Assembly (NCBI GenBank): GCA_021464245.1
Contig: JADCRB010000029.1
Location: forward strand, 2,321,813-2,385,812
From: Carallia brachiata
Lineage: Eukaryota > Streptophyta > Magnoliopsida > Malpighiales > Rhizophoraceae
Length of the DNA stretch: 64,000 bases
Direction: 5' to 3'
Every line of letters starts with the position of its first letter. The first letter of the stretch is position 1. Below, piece by piece: positions 52,600 to 63,545 of the stretch. The position numbers were made by a program, and so were the translations under genes. Below the pieces are notes generated by a model. That model was not told where the DNA came from. It saw only the letters and a program-made list of their open reading frames with translations, and made no database searches.

Positions 52600-52960
52600 T
52601 CTCTTATGGTTTGTTTGGATTTCTAAAGAAGAGAAGAAAAAAAAAAAAAATAATCATTACTCTATTATTTTTCTCACATTTTTTTTTCGCAACTGTTTCC
52701 TCTATTCAAATAACTTATTTTTCTCACAACTTTTTCTCTCACAAATTACTATTTATTTTTTCTTTCTAATTATTTTCTTTCTCACAACTTTTTCCTCTAT
52801 CTAAATAACTTATTTTTCTTACAACTTTTTCTCTCACAAATTACTATACATTTTTCTTTCTCATCATTTTACTTTCTCACAACTTTCTCTACTTATCTAA
52901 ATAATTTTATTTTCTCACAACTTTCTTTTCTATACCTTTCTCTTAATCCAAACATACGTT
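52600..52960 (+). repeat. Dispersed CT-rich repeat, copy 3
   Basis: It has internal repeats of TTTTTCTCTCACAAATTACT (about 52730 and 52828) and CTCACAACTTT. Its reverse complement gives AGTAATTTGTGAGAGAAAAA, the core of the A-rich repeats at about 28.9 and 48.4 kb. The CT-rich array at 12.3-12.6 kb is related. It is non-coding. Confidence 0.55.
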
Positions 52961-55038
52961 TAGTTTTTTCCTATATGTACAAATATATAACATGAAATTT
53001 AGTAAATTATAAATTAAATTATACACAATACAATTAGAAGATAAAAGATATTTATTGAGTATATTATTACTTAATAACAAATTATTTGTTAATACCAAAT
53101 ACCATTTAAGATCCCATTGAGATTGCTCTGTTAGTAAATTCCAATAACCATCGAAGCATGCATGACCAAGTAAAGGGGATTTGAATTAAAAAATAGGTAC
53201 GATTTCCTGTCTCCCTGAGGTGACATTGGACGACATTTAAGACATATCCCAAAGTCCTCGTTAGAATCTTCATCCAAGAAAGATACAACAAGGAAATGGA
53301 AATTAAGAGGAGAAATTTCATTCATTAGGATTTCTTTGGTTTAAACGGAGAGAGATCGATGCACAGAAATAAAGCATTCCTTTTCATTGTTCTTTTTCAT
53401 TTATTATTATTATGAAAATCTCACGTCTACTTAAGATACTGCACTTATATGTAGATTTGAACATGACCGACTACTTAACTTAACTAATCTATGAGTTTTG
53501 TGTCAAAGAAAAAGTAAGATGTTTGACTATGTCTCCTCCATCCCTTTCCTCATTGCATGGGCATTGCTCTTGAGTGGACCCAAAAAAAATATATATATAT
53601 ATATTTCATTATCGCAAGGTTAATGGCCTAATGAACAGAACATAGGGATGATTACATTTAGTACTTCAAATTTAGGGTATAAATACATGTTAAAAATTTG
53701 ATGAGAGTGGGAATTTTTGAAAGAGAGAGTGACGACCTATAGAGAGGAATGTACGAGGAAGAGAGAAGAGGCATGTAGGATCATGTGTTCTTTACTCCTT
53801 TATGATATTTTAGATTATGTGTGAGGTTAGACACATGATTTATCAATTTCCGCCCATGTTGACCGAGGCCCACTAAATGCAATATGTTTTTCTTTTAATT
53901 TCTGAACATACAGCATGTGAAATGTAATTATATCTCAAAAATAAAGTAGTAAATATAATATCCCATAAAACATATAATTTTCTTTTTTCGTTTTCTTCTG
54001 CCCTCAAGACTCGATTAATGAGTAAACCGTTTGAAGGTTTAGGATTTTTCTTTAATTAGTAGATTGTACAATTAAACTAATTTTGAAGTTTCGCTCCTCA
54101 TCTTGTTAAACAAGATCGGCCTCCTTTTAGAATTAAGTTGCGCTATGGACCCTTTTCAACTACACACTTTTCAGATTTTCATTAGAAAATAGGTCTGAAG
54201 TATTTCCCAAGCTCTTTGGTGTTTCAAATCCGTGTAAAAGATCACATATTCAAATCCTGTCAAAGTTAAGTTATAGAGCTAAATCGACGATTCACTGTCT
54301 AGTATAAAGAGTGTCATAACTATTTGAATACTTTGCATCCTCTTAAACATAATTGTGAGACATCATTCTCATTTTCACAAAAAAAACAAAAAAGTTTGAG
54401 AGAGATGATATGAGCTCCCTATAATATTATCTTTACATGAAAACTCAAAACAAAAGAACGTGCGAAATAATTCTTCACTTGAAACCTTAAAAGTCTTCAT
54501 CTTTTGCCATATTAATAAAATATATATAGTCTTCAATACTCCTCATGTCTCTTTACATATCAATTGAATTGTAGTGTTTGCTTATAATCATACAAAAGGG
54601 ATTCTTATTAAGAAAAAATCTACAAATATTTCATGTAAATCATTAGTCTATTTATCAATGAATTTGTAATCATCAAAAACAAATTTCCGAGTGAAAACCT
54701 TCGGGGTTAATTGGTCTATTTGGACCAAAAAAAAAATGTATACTTTTTGTTTAAATTGCCAACATTGTTTAATTAGGAAAAATGTTTATGTCATAAAGGA
54801 AAGTTATTCAACAAGTATCTATAATACAACAAATTTGAAATTTTCTGCAATAACAAAAATAAAAAGTAGAATAAAGAAAATAGTGAATTTTTTAATAATA
54901 TATATTAATAAAGTTGTAAAAAGTTTTAAATTTGTTATATTACGGAAGTTTCTTTGAGACTTTCCCGGCCCATCTATTGCAACCCTTTTAATTATGGTGC
55001 ATTTGGCTAGAAGCAGACGTGTATCAACTCATCAAGGT

Positions 55039-55200
55039 TTAATGGCCATGGCCCCCGAAGCAAGCACCTCGAAAGTCTGAACAGAAACAATGCATGTTCG
55101 AGGAAAAGGGAACACGTGCATCTGTTGCCAGTTCGAAGTGATTAAGACTTATTAGCAGCAGCAGCAACGGCCCAATCCAAAGAATTGAAGGACATGCCAT
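55039..55200 (-). CDS. Possible small secreted peptide, 53 aa (hypothetical)
   Basis: A short frame starting at 55200 (MACPSILWIGPLLLLLISLN...) has a classic signal-peptide shape: a short N-region, a Leu/Ile-rich core at about residues 6-19, and a possible cleavage after ATDA. The mature part would be about 25 residues with three Cys and a C-terminal ...FGGHGH. An in-frame ATG lies further upstream at 55311, but the signal peptide favours the inner start. I do not recognise the family. It does not match CLE, PIP, CEP, RALF or IDA cores. It could be chance or the first exon of a larger gene. It lies about 750 bp beyond the 3' end of the P38-like coding region, on the same strand. Confidence 0.25.
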   Translation of the reverse strand: MACPSILWIGPLLLLLISLNHFELATDARVPFSSNMHCFCSDFRGACFGGHGH

Positions 55201-55949
55201 CTTGTCATGTGGCTGTTCCTTGTATAGAAGGCCACATCTAAAATTCCCTTTTCCTTTTTTGAGGTTAAAACTAAAAAGTCCATTCATTAAACGTGAAATC
55301 CCTGCTGACAAATCTGTTCAACAAGCTGTTGTACTAGGAATACAGAACTTGCCTAGTGAATGGTCCTGAATTTGCAACTAAGATGGAGAGCCCACCATCT
55401 GGGCCTGATATATACGTCATGAGAAGTTATAATGCCGAGAAAGAAAAGAAGAGCTCAAAAATACTTGAAATTTGTTATAAGCAGTCACTTTTTCCTTCTC
55501 TTTATAATCACCAATCAAAATCAACACATCAACATTTTTTAATGGCAAATTTATAATAAATTTGACTTTCAGTTTTTTGATAGTAATCAACACATGTTAA
55601 GTGTGAGCGACTATAAAAGAGAAATAAAAGCTATTATCGCTAGCAAATCCCCTCAAGTTTTATGGTTACATCTTTAGGTACAAAGGCAGATCACATATAA
55701 AACAATGTATGCCCAACAAAAGATGTTAATTTGTTAGTGAAGTTTCCAAGGGGTCAGAAGTTGGTTCGAGAGTGTTATCTTGTATGATGTTGACAATGGG
55801 ATGATTCTATAACATTTCTAAGGTTGCTTCAGTTAGAATAATATACTACTGGTGTAAGAGAACATTAGATTTACACAACATTGAGCTATAGGTATTTGCA
55901 TAGACAAGGAAAAATGAAACCATGAACCTCACGTTGTTCCTTGCTACTT

Positions 55950-58842
55950 CTACCACTTGATTCGTATCATCCCCTCACGAGCCAGGGTTCCTTCAACATC
56001 TCCAATAATTCGAGCAATCCGAACTTCAAGACCTCTCTGAACCTCCTGGAAGAGGGTTCTTATGTTGTCAGCAAAGCGCTTCATGTCAAAGCTGACAGAT
56101 TCGTCAAGACCTTCGGGGACCCCAACAAATCCAGAAGCAATCTTGGTTTGAACTTCCATTAGTTTCTGTCCTGTTGCAACCATGTATCTCTGAAGCTGAA
56201 AGGTTTCCTCAAGGAAATGCTCCAGTTTCTTAGTATCTTCCTTTGTCCTTGCAGTATTAGAATCTCCGCTTCCATGACTCCTTTCGACATTGCTATCATG
56301 CTGCAGATCATGAAAGAGCAGAAATTTGATAAGCAGGTCAGAAGCTACCGCCAGCAATATGATAAAAATCAAGACAAGAGCCATAATCTTTGTCATGGAC
56401 ACATGAAATTAGAACATACCATCCGCTTGCAAAGTTCATCGGTCTTCTCTTGGAGAGACTGGTACCTGCTGACATGTTTATTAAGCAAAGACATCAATAA
56501 CAGGAAGTTGTTCATCCCATGCTGTGTACTAGCAATACCATTATTCTCCACATCTTCCCCACTTTCTTTCTTTCCTGTCAACCTTTCGAGCATCAGAAGT
56601 TGCTGCTTTAGCCTCTTAATTTTGTAAGAAACTCCAAGAGCATGAAGATCCATCCTCCATGACGAATTATTTGTCTTTACCACTGGCTGGCTGGGTGACG
56701 GTAACTTTTTGACACAATCTGACTCCGATGGAGTTGTACTTTCCTCCAAAATAGCAACTTGGTCAGCACCATCCTTTCCTTCAGCTTCTTTCTCTTGAGG
56801 TTGGAGGATCAATCTAGTATTTTGCGATTGGAAGCAAGTGCGGGCATCTTCTTCTAGATCTTTCTCAGTATCTTTCTCTTCAGACGTTTCTGTGATGCTA
56901 GCTTTCTTCTCTAGAATCCCCTCTGTTGGTTTTCTGTTTACAACCTTGACTGTGGAACTAATGGCATCTTTCTCTTCAGAGGTTTCTGGAATGCTGGCTT
57001 TTGTCTCTTGAATCTCCCACATTGGTTTCCTCTTTACAACCTTGACTGTGGACCAAATGGTGTCACAAGCTAATGCTGGCTCGGGCAGAGATGAACTGAA
57101 GTTGGCCTTTGGGAGAATATCACGTTTCATCTGTACAGTGAGTTGCTCTTTCAAGGCATTTAGTTCCTCTTCCCTCTCCAATATCAAAGCTCCCAATTTC
57201 ACATTTTGATGCCTGAGATCTAAAATTTCCTGGTTCAGTCTTTGGACATGAGATTGCAGTTGCTTTGATTCTATTTCCATCCTAAGCAATCGCCAGCGAC
57301 AAGCCTCTAATCTCTCATCTTTGAGTCTCATTTGTTCAGCAAAGGCTTCTATTTCTGCGTGATGGCGCTTCTCGATTGCAGTTGCATACTTTTCAGCTTC
57401 CAAATGAACCCACCCTTCCAATCTCTCGACATCATCTGTAATTGCTTCAAGAAAGAGAAGAGGAAACAAACTGAATTAGAAAAAATAAAATGAAAAGAAG
57501 GGGTTTTCGGCAGAATATACACATTAGCATATATTAGTTATCAGGACAGGATGTCATGATTGAATTTATATGCACCCAGAATATACATACATCCAAGTTG
57601 TCATACCTCATAAACGAAGCACGAAATTTTCTGTGTTAAAGAACAATTTTCTCACCTGGTTCATCATTCCTTTCTAGCGAGTAGCAGTCAGAAATGAGAG
57701 AAAAGCCTTCCCTGTCCTTTTGAAAATCAGAATTGTCATACTCAAGAACATTACCAGCGGTCAGGGTTCTGCTTCTCCCAATTTTTGATGCCTCTCTTGC
57801 CACCAAAGGATCATCACGTCTTGAACTCGATTGGAGTGCAAACATACTTCTCAATGAATGTTTCTCTTGTCTAGACTCTGACACAGCCTTCCACCTTTCT
57901 GCTTCTAATTCAGCTTGCTTCTTGTTGGCTTTCGATAGTTTAACTTCCTTCAAGAGCATTTGCTTCTCAGCTGTATCCAGCTTGGACTTCCTAAGCATTG
58001 CCGACAGGATCTGATCTTTCTGTTCCAATTCCTTGCGCATCTTTATGACTTCTGTGGATAGCTTTGGGCCAATATGACTGATTCCTCCTTTTGCTCTAAG
58101 ACCAAATTGAGTTCGCTCCTTTTAGCTTCGAGCTGCCTTATTGCTCTACCCATCTCAGCCTCAAGCTGCCGTTGATTCGAAACTAGTTCTATGAAGGCTG
58201 TTTTCTGCTTCACAAGATCAGCGCAATGCTCCTGAGCTTCACGCTTTGCAGTTTCTCTCAATTCTTCTGCAACATTTTCAGCCTTAGTTAGCTTTGCTTC
58301 GAACTCCTTTCTCTTATTCTCTTCTTCCTCTAACGCTTTGTCCTTGGACTGCAACAGATGTTCCATCTGCTCCAATTTCTCATTCATTTCAGAAACACCT
58401 TCCTCTTTCTTCTTCTCAAGGACCCTCAATCATTCAGAAGAGCTCCAATGTGCTGCCGGAGCTTCTTTCTTTCTATCAACCAGCTCTGCTCTTGTGAAGC
58501 AAAGATGCCAACCACTTTCTCAGTAGCTCTTGCGTCCTCATGCCTCATGTTCTTCAACTGTTCTATCTCTTTTTGGGCTGTCTCAAGCTTATGAAGAAGC
58601 TCGTACGCCCCTCCATTGGAACCTCCTCTCTGGATTTTCCACACAAGCAATCCCAAGAGCTGGGCACTTCCTTGAAGCATTTTCTTGCATAATTCAGGCC
58701 ATTGCTCATCTTCTTTGTCAAATCTTGACAAGACCCTAAGAGCAATGAAAGCACAAGAGACACCAAAATACATTGGATAGAATTTCTCATTCCTCTCTTC
58801 CGGGACAATCAAATATGAAGTGGACGAGCCCTTTTCACCCAT
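55950..58842 (-). CDS. Coiled-coil protein, 'RNase P subunit P38-like' family, 3 exons, two one-base frameshifts
   Basis: Exons: 58842-57656, 57435-56420 and 56300-55950. If two lost bases in exon 1 are counted, the coding sequence is 2556 nt (851 residues) and every exon joins in phase. It begins MGEKGSSTSYLIVPEE, then a hydrophobic stretch at residues 22-38 (YPMYFGVSCAFIALRVL). Long Glu/Lys/Arg/Gln-rich coiled coils follow in exons 1 and 2. A conserved block (LEGWVHLEAEKYATAIEKRH, AFAEQMRLKDERLEACRWRL) starts exon 2. The last exon encodes a helical tail ending ...GMIRIKW. Break 1: ...IGALLND then TGA at about 58428, while LRVLEKKKEE continues one frame over. Break 2: ...SVILAQ then a wrong frame to TAA at about 58043, while KLSTEVIKMRKELEQKDQ continues. 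Both look like loss of one base from a short T or A run. From memory it matches Arabidopsis At5g53020. The 'RNase P' label there is unsupported and the real role is unknown. Confidence 0.85.
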
Positions 58843-61800
58843 TAGTCAGTAATTGGCTTGTATTCCCTTCAAAAAAGGCCAATGGAATAACAAGAGTTCA
58901 GAACTCAAACAAACAGAAACACATTGAAATCCCACTCATTCTCTGGAGTGCTTGAAAATTCACACCTTTAAAAGGAAAACCAGGCTATTGGGTGTAACAG
59001 CACATTTCATTTCAAGGACACAAATTCCTAATGGTGGGGAACAAATAATTGAGGCATAAAGCATAACAATAATTGAGAAATAATATTAAGGGAACAGAGA
59101 AAAAAATACACAAATTAATGTAACAAAAGTCAATAATACAACAATAAATCGTTCTTCTGAGCTTACAGGAACAAGAATAGGAAGATCCTGGGAAAGAAAA
59201 ATGTAGCTTGCGGACGACTTTGTTGTTCTTCAATGGAGATCTCAAGGACAACCTTCACCCAACTGCAGAAACCTAGTTATATTCATGATGTGGAAGTTTA
59301 TCCACCCAGAAAAGGCCAGAGAACGACAAAAGCATGTGAACTGCAAAACCAGTTAAAGCAAGGGCTGTACTGTAACAGAATTCAATAAAAGTATCAAAAG
59401 TGTTCCCTGAAATTCTGTGAAAGACTGGCCAAGGCAACCCCCCCACTTCCACATCTTTCCTCTTCCCTTTCCTACCTTTTTAGTTCCTTTTCTTCTTTAC
59501 CTCAATTCAATATTTCCTGTCTAGGGGAAACAAAAGTACCAGAATTCCTGGCGATTTGTCACCATCACTGAATAAGATAAAAGATAGGGAGAAGGAGTAA
59601 AAAGAAGGAGAAAAAAAGCATCTTTGTCAGACAGTTGTATTGAACTGGAGTTCTTATCTTGTATGCAATAATAACATTATTATTAAGAAGTAACCTTGAG
59701 CCCTGCAACTACAGAGAATCACAATAGTTATTAGTTATCATGGGATAATTCCTTCTTCTTTATTTTGGGTGTAATAGGAAAATAAAATTTCTTTTTTTTT
59801 CCAAAGGGTTGACTAAAGCTACTAACAACCAATAATAAATCAAATAGCCAACTCAAATATCATGGTTCCTGGATGTCATCAACATGAAAAAAAAGATACC
59901 CCACAAAAGGTCAATAACTTTACATGGGCCACATTGTCATGTCATTTCAAGTCTTGTAATCCAACCGTTATCCCCCATAGATTATAATTGCCCAATGCAT
60001 CAACACCAGAAAGGAAGATTCAGTGACTATTTTATTTACCAAAAGCACAAAAACACCTTCATCACCTAATTAGATTCAATCTGTAAAGGAGAAGTAGCCC
60101 AACTATCATTGTACCGGTAATAATATTCTAGAAATATAAGGCTAAGATTCCTCTTTGGGCTTTTTCCCCTCCAAATGTCATATCAAGTAATCAAAGTTTT
60201 AAAAAAATAACATGGAAAAAATTACCTTCAAAGATGTAATTTTTTTTTTTTTAAAATAAATCTTTCAAAGAACTGGGATGGGTATAAAATATGCACCTGC
60301 CATATTTGTGCAAATGGAAAGAGCAAGCAATGATACACATCACTGTCAGTTAATAGTCAGCATGATGGAGCCACCTAAGAAGCCAACTCTGCAAGGGTCC
60401 AAAGGAAAAAAAAAACATAAAAAAAAAAAAAAAGATTTGAGAACTGAGTTTCCCTCAATTCACTTTCTTGGTTGAGAGACCTGTAAAGAAGGCACTTGTC
60501 CAACAGAGGTTATGGAGCTGTATTTTTGTTATTTCCTCAGAGTCCTCAAGCTTTTAACAATAAGATCCGTCCTTGGAATTTGAACTTAGTTTTGCTGAGT
60601 TGCAAATATTTGTGATTTTCGAAGTATAGCTCATATATGTATGCCATGCTAAGTGTCAAGGGAAATAGAAGTTCCAATAAAAGAATAAACAAAACATAAT
60701 AAAACTGAGTATATATTACAACAATTTCCATATCAACTAAAATATAATTTAACTACTGTGCAATTTGTGTTGATTTCTATTATAAAATCGTTGATGTGCG
60801 GTTTGTGCTATTGTATGGAGCTACTTTCGGCTCGATTATATCTAATTAATACTATAGGGTTGGGTAGATTTAACCATAATATGTCAATTTGTCTTAGACT
60901 TTGTGCTCGGATTGATAATGGTCAGTTTGACCATATAATTAGTAGGCTATGTGTGCCAATTTACTATCCTTTGCATGTGCTCGACCACCTCGTGTAGACT
61001 CTATGTACAATTTATCTATGTATTAATACAACGATTCTGTTTCGGTCAAAAGAAAAAACGTAATAAAACTGAGGGAGGGAGAGAGTAAACTAGGGTCACA
61101 GTCAGTTGAGAGCAACTCTGGCGATAGCATTTTTTCCAGCGTTGAAACAGAATTCCTCTACTACTTATCCGTGTTGTAGAGTGGCGGAAGTCGTTCACTA
61201 CCAAGTGTTGATTCAAATTTTAGAAAAGGTGTTCAGTCAGATTAATTTTCTGAGCGACAGCAATACCTTTCGATGGGAGTTCAGGGAGTGTAAACTATTA
61301 CTCATATTTTCTCATCTATTGTGATAGAAAAAAAAAAAATTTCTGCAATTTCCTTTAGTTGCAACTTGCAGGGCCCCCCGAGACCGACTCGTTGCTTGCA
61401 CAAACAGCTTAAATTTCAAGCCAATGGTCAATAAATAAAGACTCCGAGCATACTTATCAATCACTTTTCCATTCGGCCGGTCGACCCGGTCAAGAACAAA
61501 GTCACCAGCTCGTTACGCATGAGAGGAAGCACATATTAATTAAGTAATAATAATAATAATCAATATATATACTTATAATAAACCTGTGTAATACACAAAT
61601 TTAATCATATTTTTTAAAAATTTTATTTTTATTTTATTTTATTTAAAAAATAAATAAAAAATTTTAAATTTTGAGTATTATTTTTTAGGAATTTTTTAAA
61701 ATTTCTTTAAGAAAATAAGTTGTGTTTTTGTTTATTATTAGTTTTGTTTTCGAAATATCATTCAAATTAAGCTTAATTAGTACTATAAAAAATAACGAAC

Positions 61801-62582
61801 CTTGTTATGTTAATAGAAATTCTCACATAATATATAATCAGATAACAAAGTAGTAATGAAAATAAAAAATTAAAAAAATTGAATTTAAAAGTTTTAATTA
61901 GTTGGGGGAAGTAATTCAGATGGTAGTAAATTTTTATCCCAAAAAAACAAAAGAAGAAAAAAGGATAGTAGTAAAGCACCTTGATTGGGTTAGCTTTGTT
62001 CTAAATGCTCTTAATCTAATAAAAAAAATTATCGGCTAATGCCAATCCAATCAAATTTATGTCCCAAATTTAGCCCATAAATTTGGAATTCAACCTATCA
62101 AAGTAAAACAACAACCAAAAACAATCAAGTAAGAATAAACAAAATAAAAATTTCTGTCCATAACAAAACTGAAAAAAAAAAATGGATCAAAGAAAGAGAA
62201 AATTCAACTTATCAAAATAAATGTACCAAAAAAAATTATCAAAATAATTAAGTATAGGCACTAACCTTAAAAAAAAAAAAAAAAAAAGCTTGGGTGAGAA
62301 AACTAATATATGAAATTGTGAACCATAGATGAGAAAAAAAAAGAATAATAATGTAAGTAAAAGATACTTGTGTTTTTATAGTATAAAAAATAAGATTGTA
62401 TACATATTAGAATTTTGAAATCTATTAGAATTAAAATTTTAATTTTAATAGAATACTAAGAAATACAATATTAGTTGCGTCAAATAGTTATCAAAAAAAA
62501 TAATTATTTCAAAAATTAATCGAGCACCAAATAAACAACATTAATTACAAATAAATGGCAACAAAAAAAAAACTTAAATTTA
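58843..62582. other. 5' flank of the P38-like gene and intergenic DNA
   Basis: The first 400-700 bp should hold the 5' UTR and promoter of the minus-strand coiled-coil gene. No other gene is supportable. A block at about 60750-61050 is unlike its surroundings (less AT-rich). It ends AACGATTCTGTTTCGGTCAA before an A-rich run, reminiscent of the 3' end of a retroposon such as a truncated LINE, but it holds no RT motif. From 61.5 to 62.5 kb the DNA is extremely AT-rich. Confidence 0.4.
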
Positions 62583-63545
62583 TTTAATCCTCAAGCATTA
62601 GGTCCATGCAATGTCCAGCAGAAGGTATCCAAAACAACTTTTTTCTTTTTGACATCAGCAACTCTCCAACTAACTTGTAGTTTGAAGCATTATCTGTCAC
62701 AACTTGCACAACACTCTTTTCTCTAACTTTTTCTACAACTTTATCTAGCTTTTGAAAAACCTTTTCAGCAGTTTCAAGATCTCAAAAGTGTCAATGGATG
62801 ACAAAAAAAACTATTCCCTTGGGGCTGTTTACTAAAAATTTGCAAATTGATCACCTTTTCCTATCAGTCCAACCATCAGATATTATTATGCATCTTGTCT
62901 TTTTCCACTCCAATTAATACTCTTCAAGCAAATGTAAGGTCCTCTCTACCTCTTTATTTAAAAACTTTATCCTCATTTCATGATAAGAAGGTGGTTTGAG
63001 TCCAACACCATATTTCCCAATCATATCAACCATACGAGGAAACTCGAGGTTATTGACACAACTGAATGGGATAGCAGTAGTGTAAAAGAATTTACAAATT
63101 TGCTCGCATACCTCTTCCTATTGTTGCTTTCTGAAAAATTGATTGATACTCCTTCTTCTTTAAGTGAGAAACAAAATCGTCCATAGTCTTTATTCTTTTA
63201 AATTGTTGCTCATCTTCTATATTGATCCCTTCTCCGAAATCAACCGGCTTTCTCTTCTTGCCTTTTACCTTATGTGATTACTTCCATAAAAGTTATAGAA
63301 ACATTTTTCTAACATCCTCAGCACCTTAGGATATGGTTCAAGATTTTGACTTGTTCCAGACAAATGATGTTTATGCCTATATATATATGATCAGATCGGA
63401 TTGTTTCACAATATTGACACTTCACTTTCTTTGTTGCACTATTTACCTCTATCCCATGTTCCCATCCATGATTAGATCTGTTTCCTGGTCCATTCTTCTG
63501 TTTGCTTTTTCTAGAACCTTCGGGATTAATACTACCACTTGACAT
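62583..63545 (-). pseudogene. Decayed hAT-family transposase (BED zinc finger + DUF659)
   Basis: Minus-strand fragments occur in the order of plant hAT transposases. A BED-finger start reads NHGWEHGIEVNSATKKVKCQ (about 63480-63420). Then HLSGTS (about 63360). Then CEQICKFFYTTAIPFSCVNN and MIGKYGVGLKPPSYHEMR with LNKEVERTL (about 63110-62930). Then ISDGWTDRKR (about 62870), FLVNSPKGIVFF (about 62840) and the best-preserved stretch, VVQVVTDNASNYKLVGELLM...AGHCMDLMLED, ending in TAA at about 62583. Several frame changes and stops separate the pieces, and the C-terminal hAT dimerisation domain is absent to the left. It is an inactive relic. Terminal inverted repeats were not found; the right end may lie beyond the window. 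Confidence 0.82.

Larger units (their letters stand above)
51054..55038. other. Intergenic region
   Basis: It includes the promoter side of the DUF688 gene (T-run and GT microsatellite at about 51280-51312), a long AT microsatellite at about 51979-52038, a CT-rich dispersed repeat at about 52.6-52.95 kb and otherwise AT-rich DNA. Minus-strand frames at 51884-51597 and 53325-53131 have no recognisable homology. I do not call them genes. Confidence 0.45.

Noticed and set aside
53106..53325. Overlapping minus-strand frames of 64 and 71 codons
   Set aside because: Two frames overlap in the same DNA with no conserved text or splice context. I cannot support either.
60750..61050. Possible LINE 3' end (CTGTTTCGGTCAA before an A-rich run)
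   Set aside because: Suggestive only. No reverse transcriptase fragment, target duplication or second copy was seen in the window.
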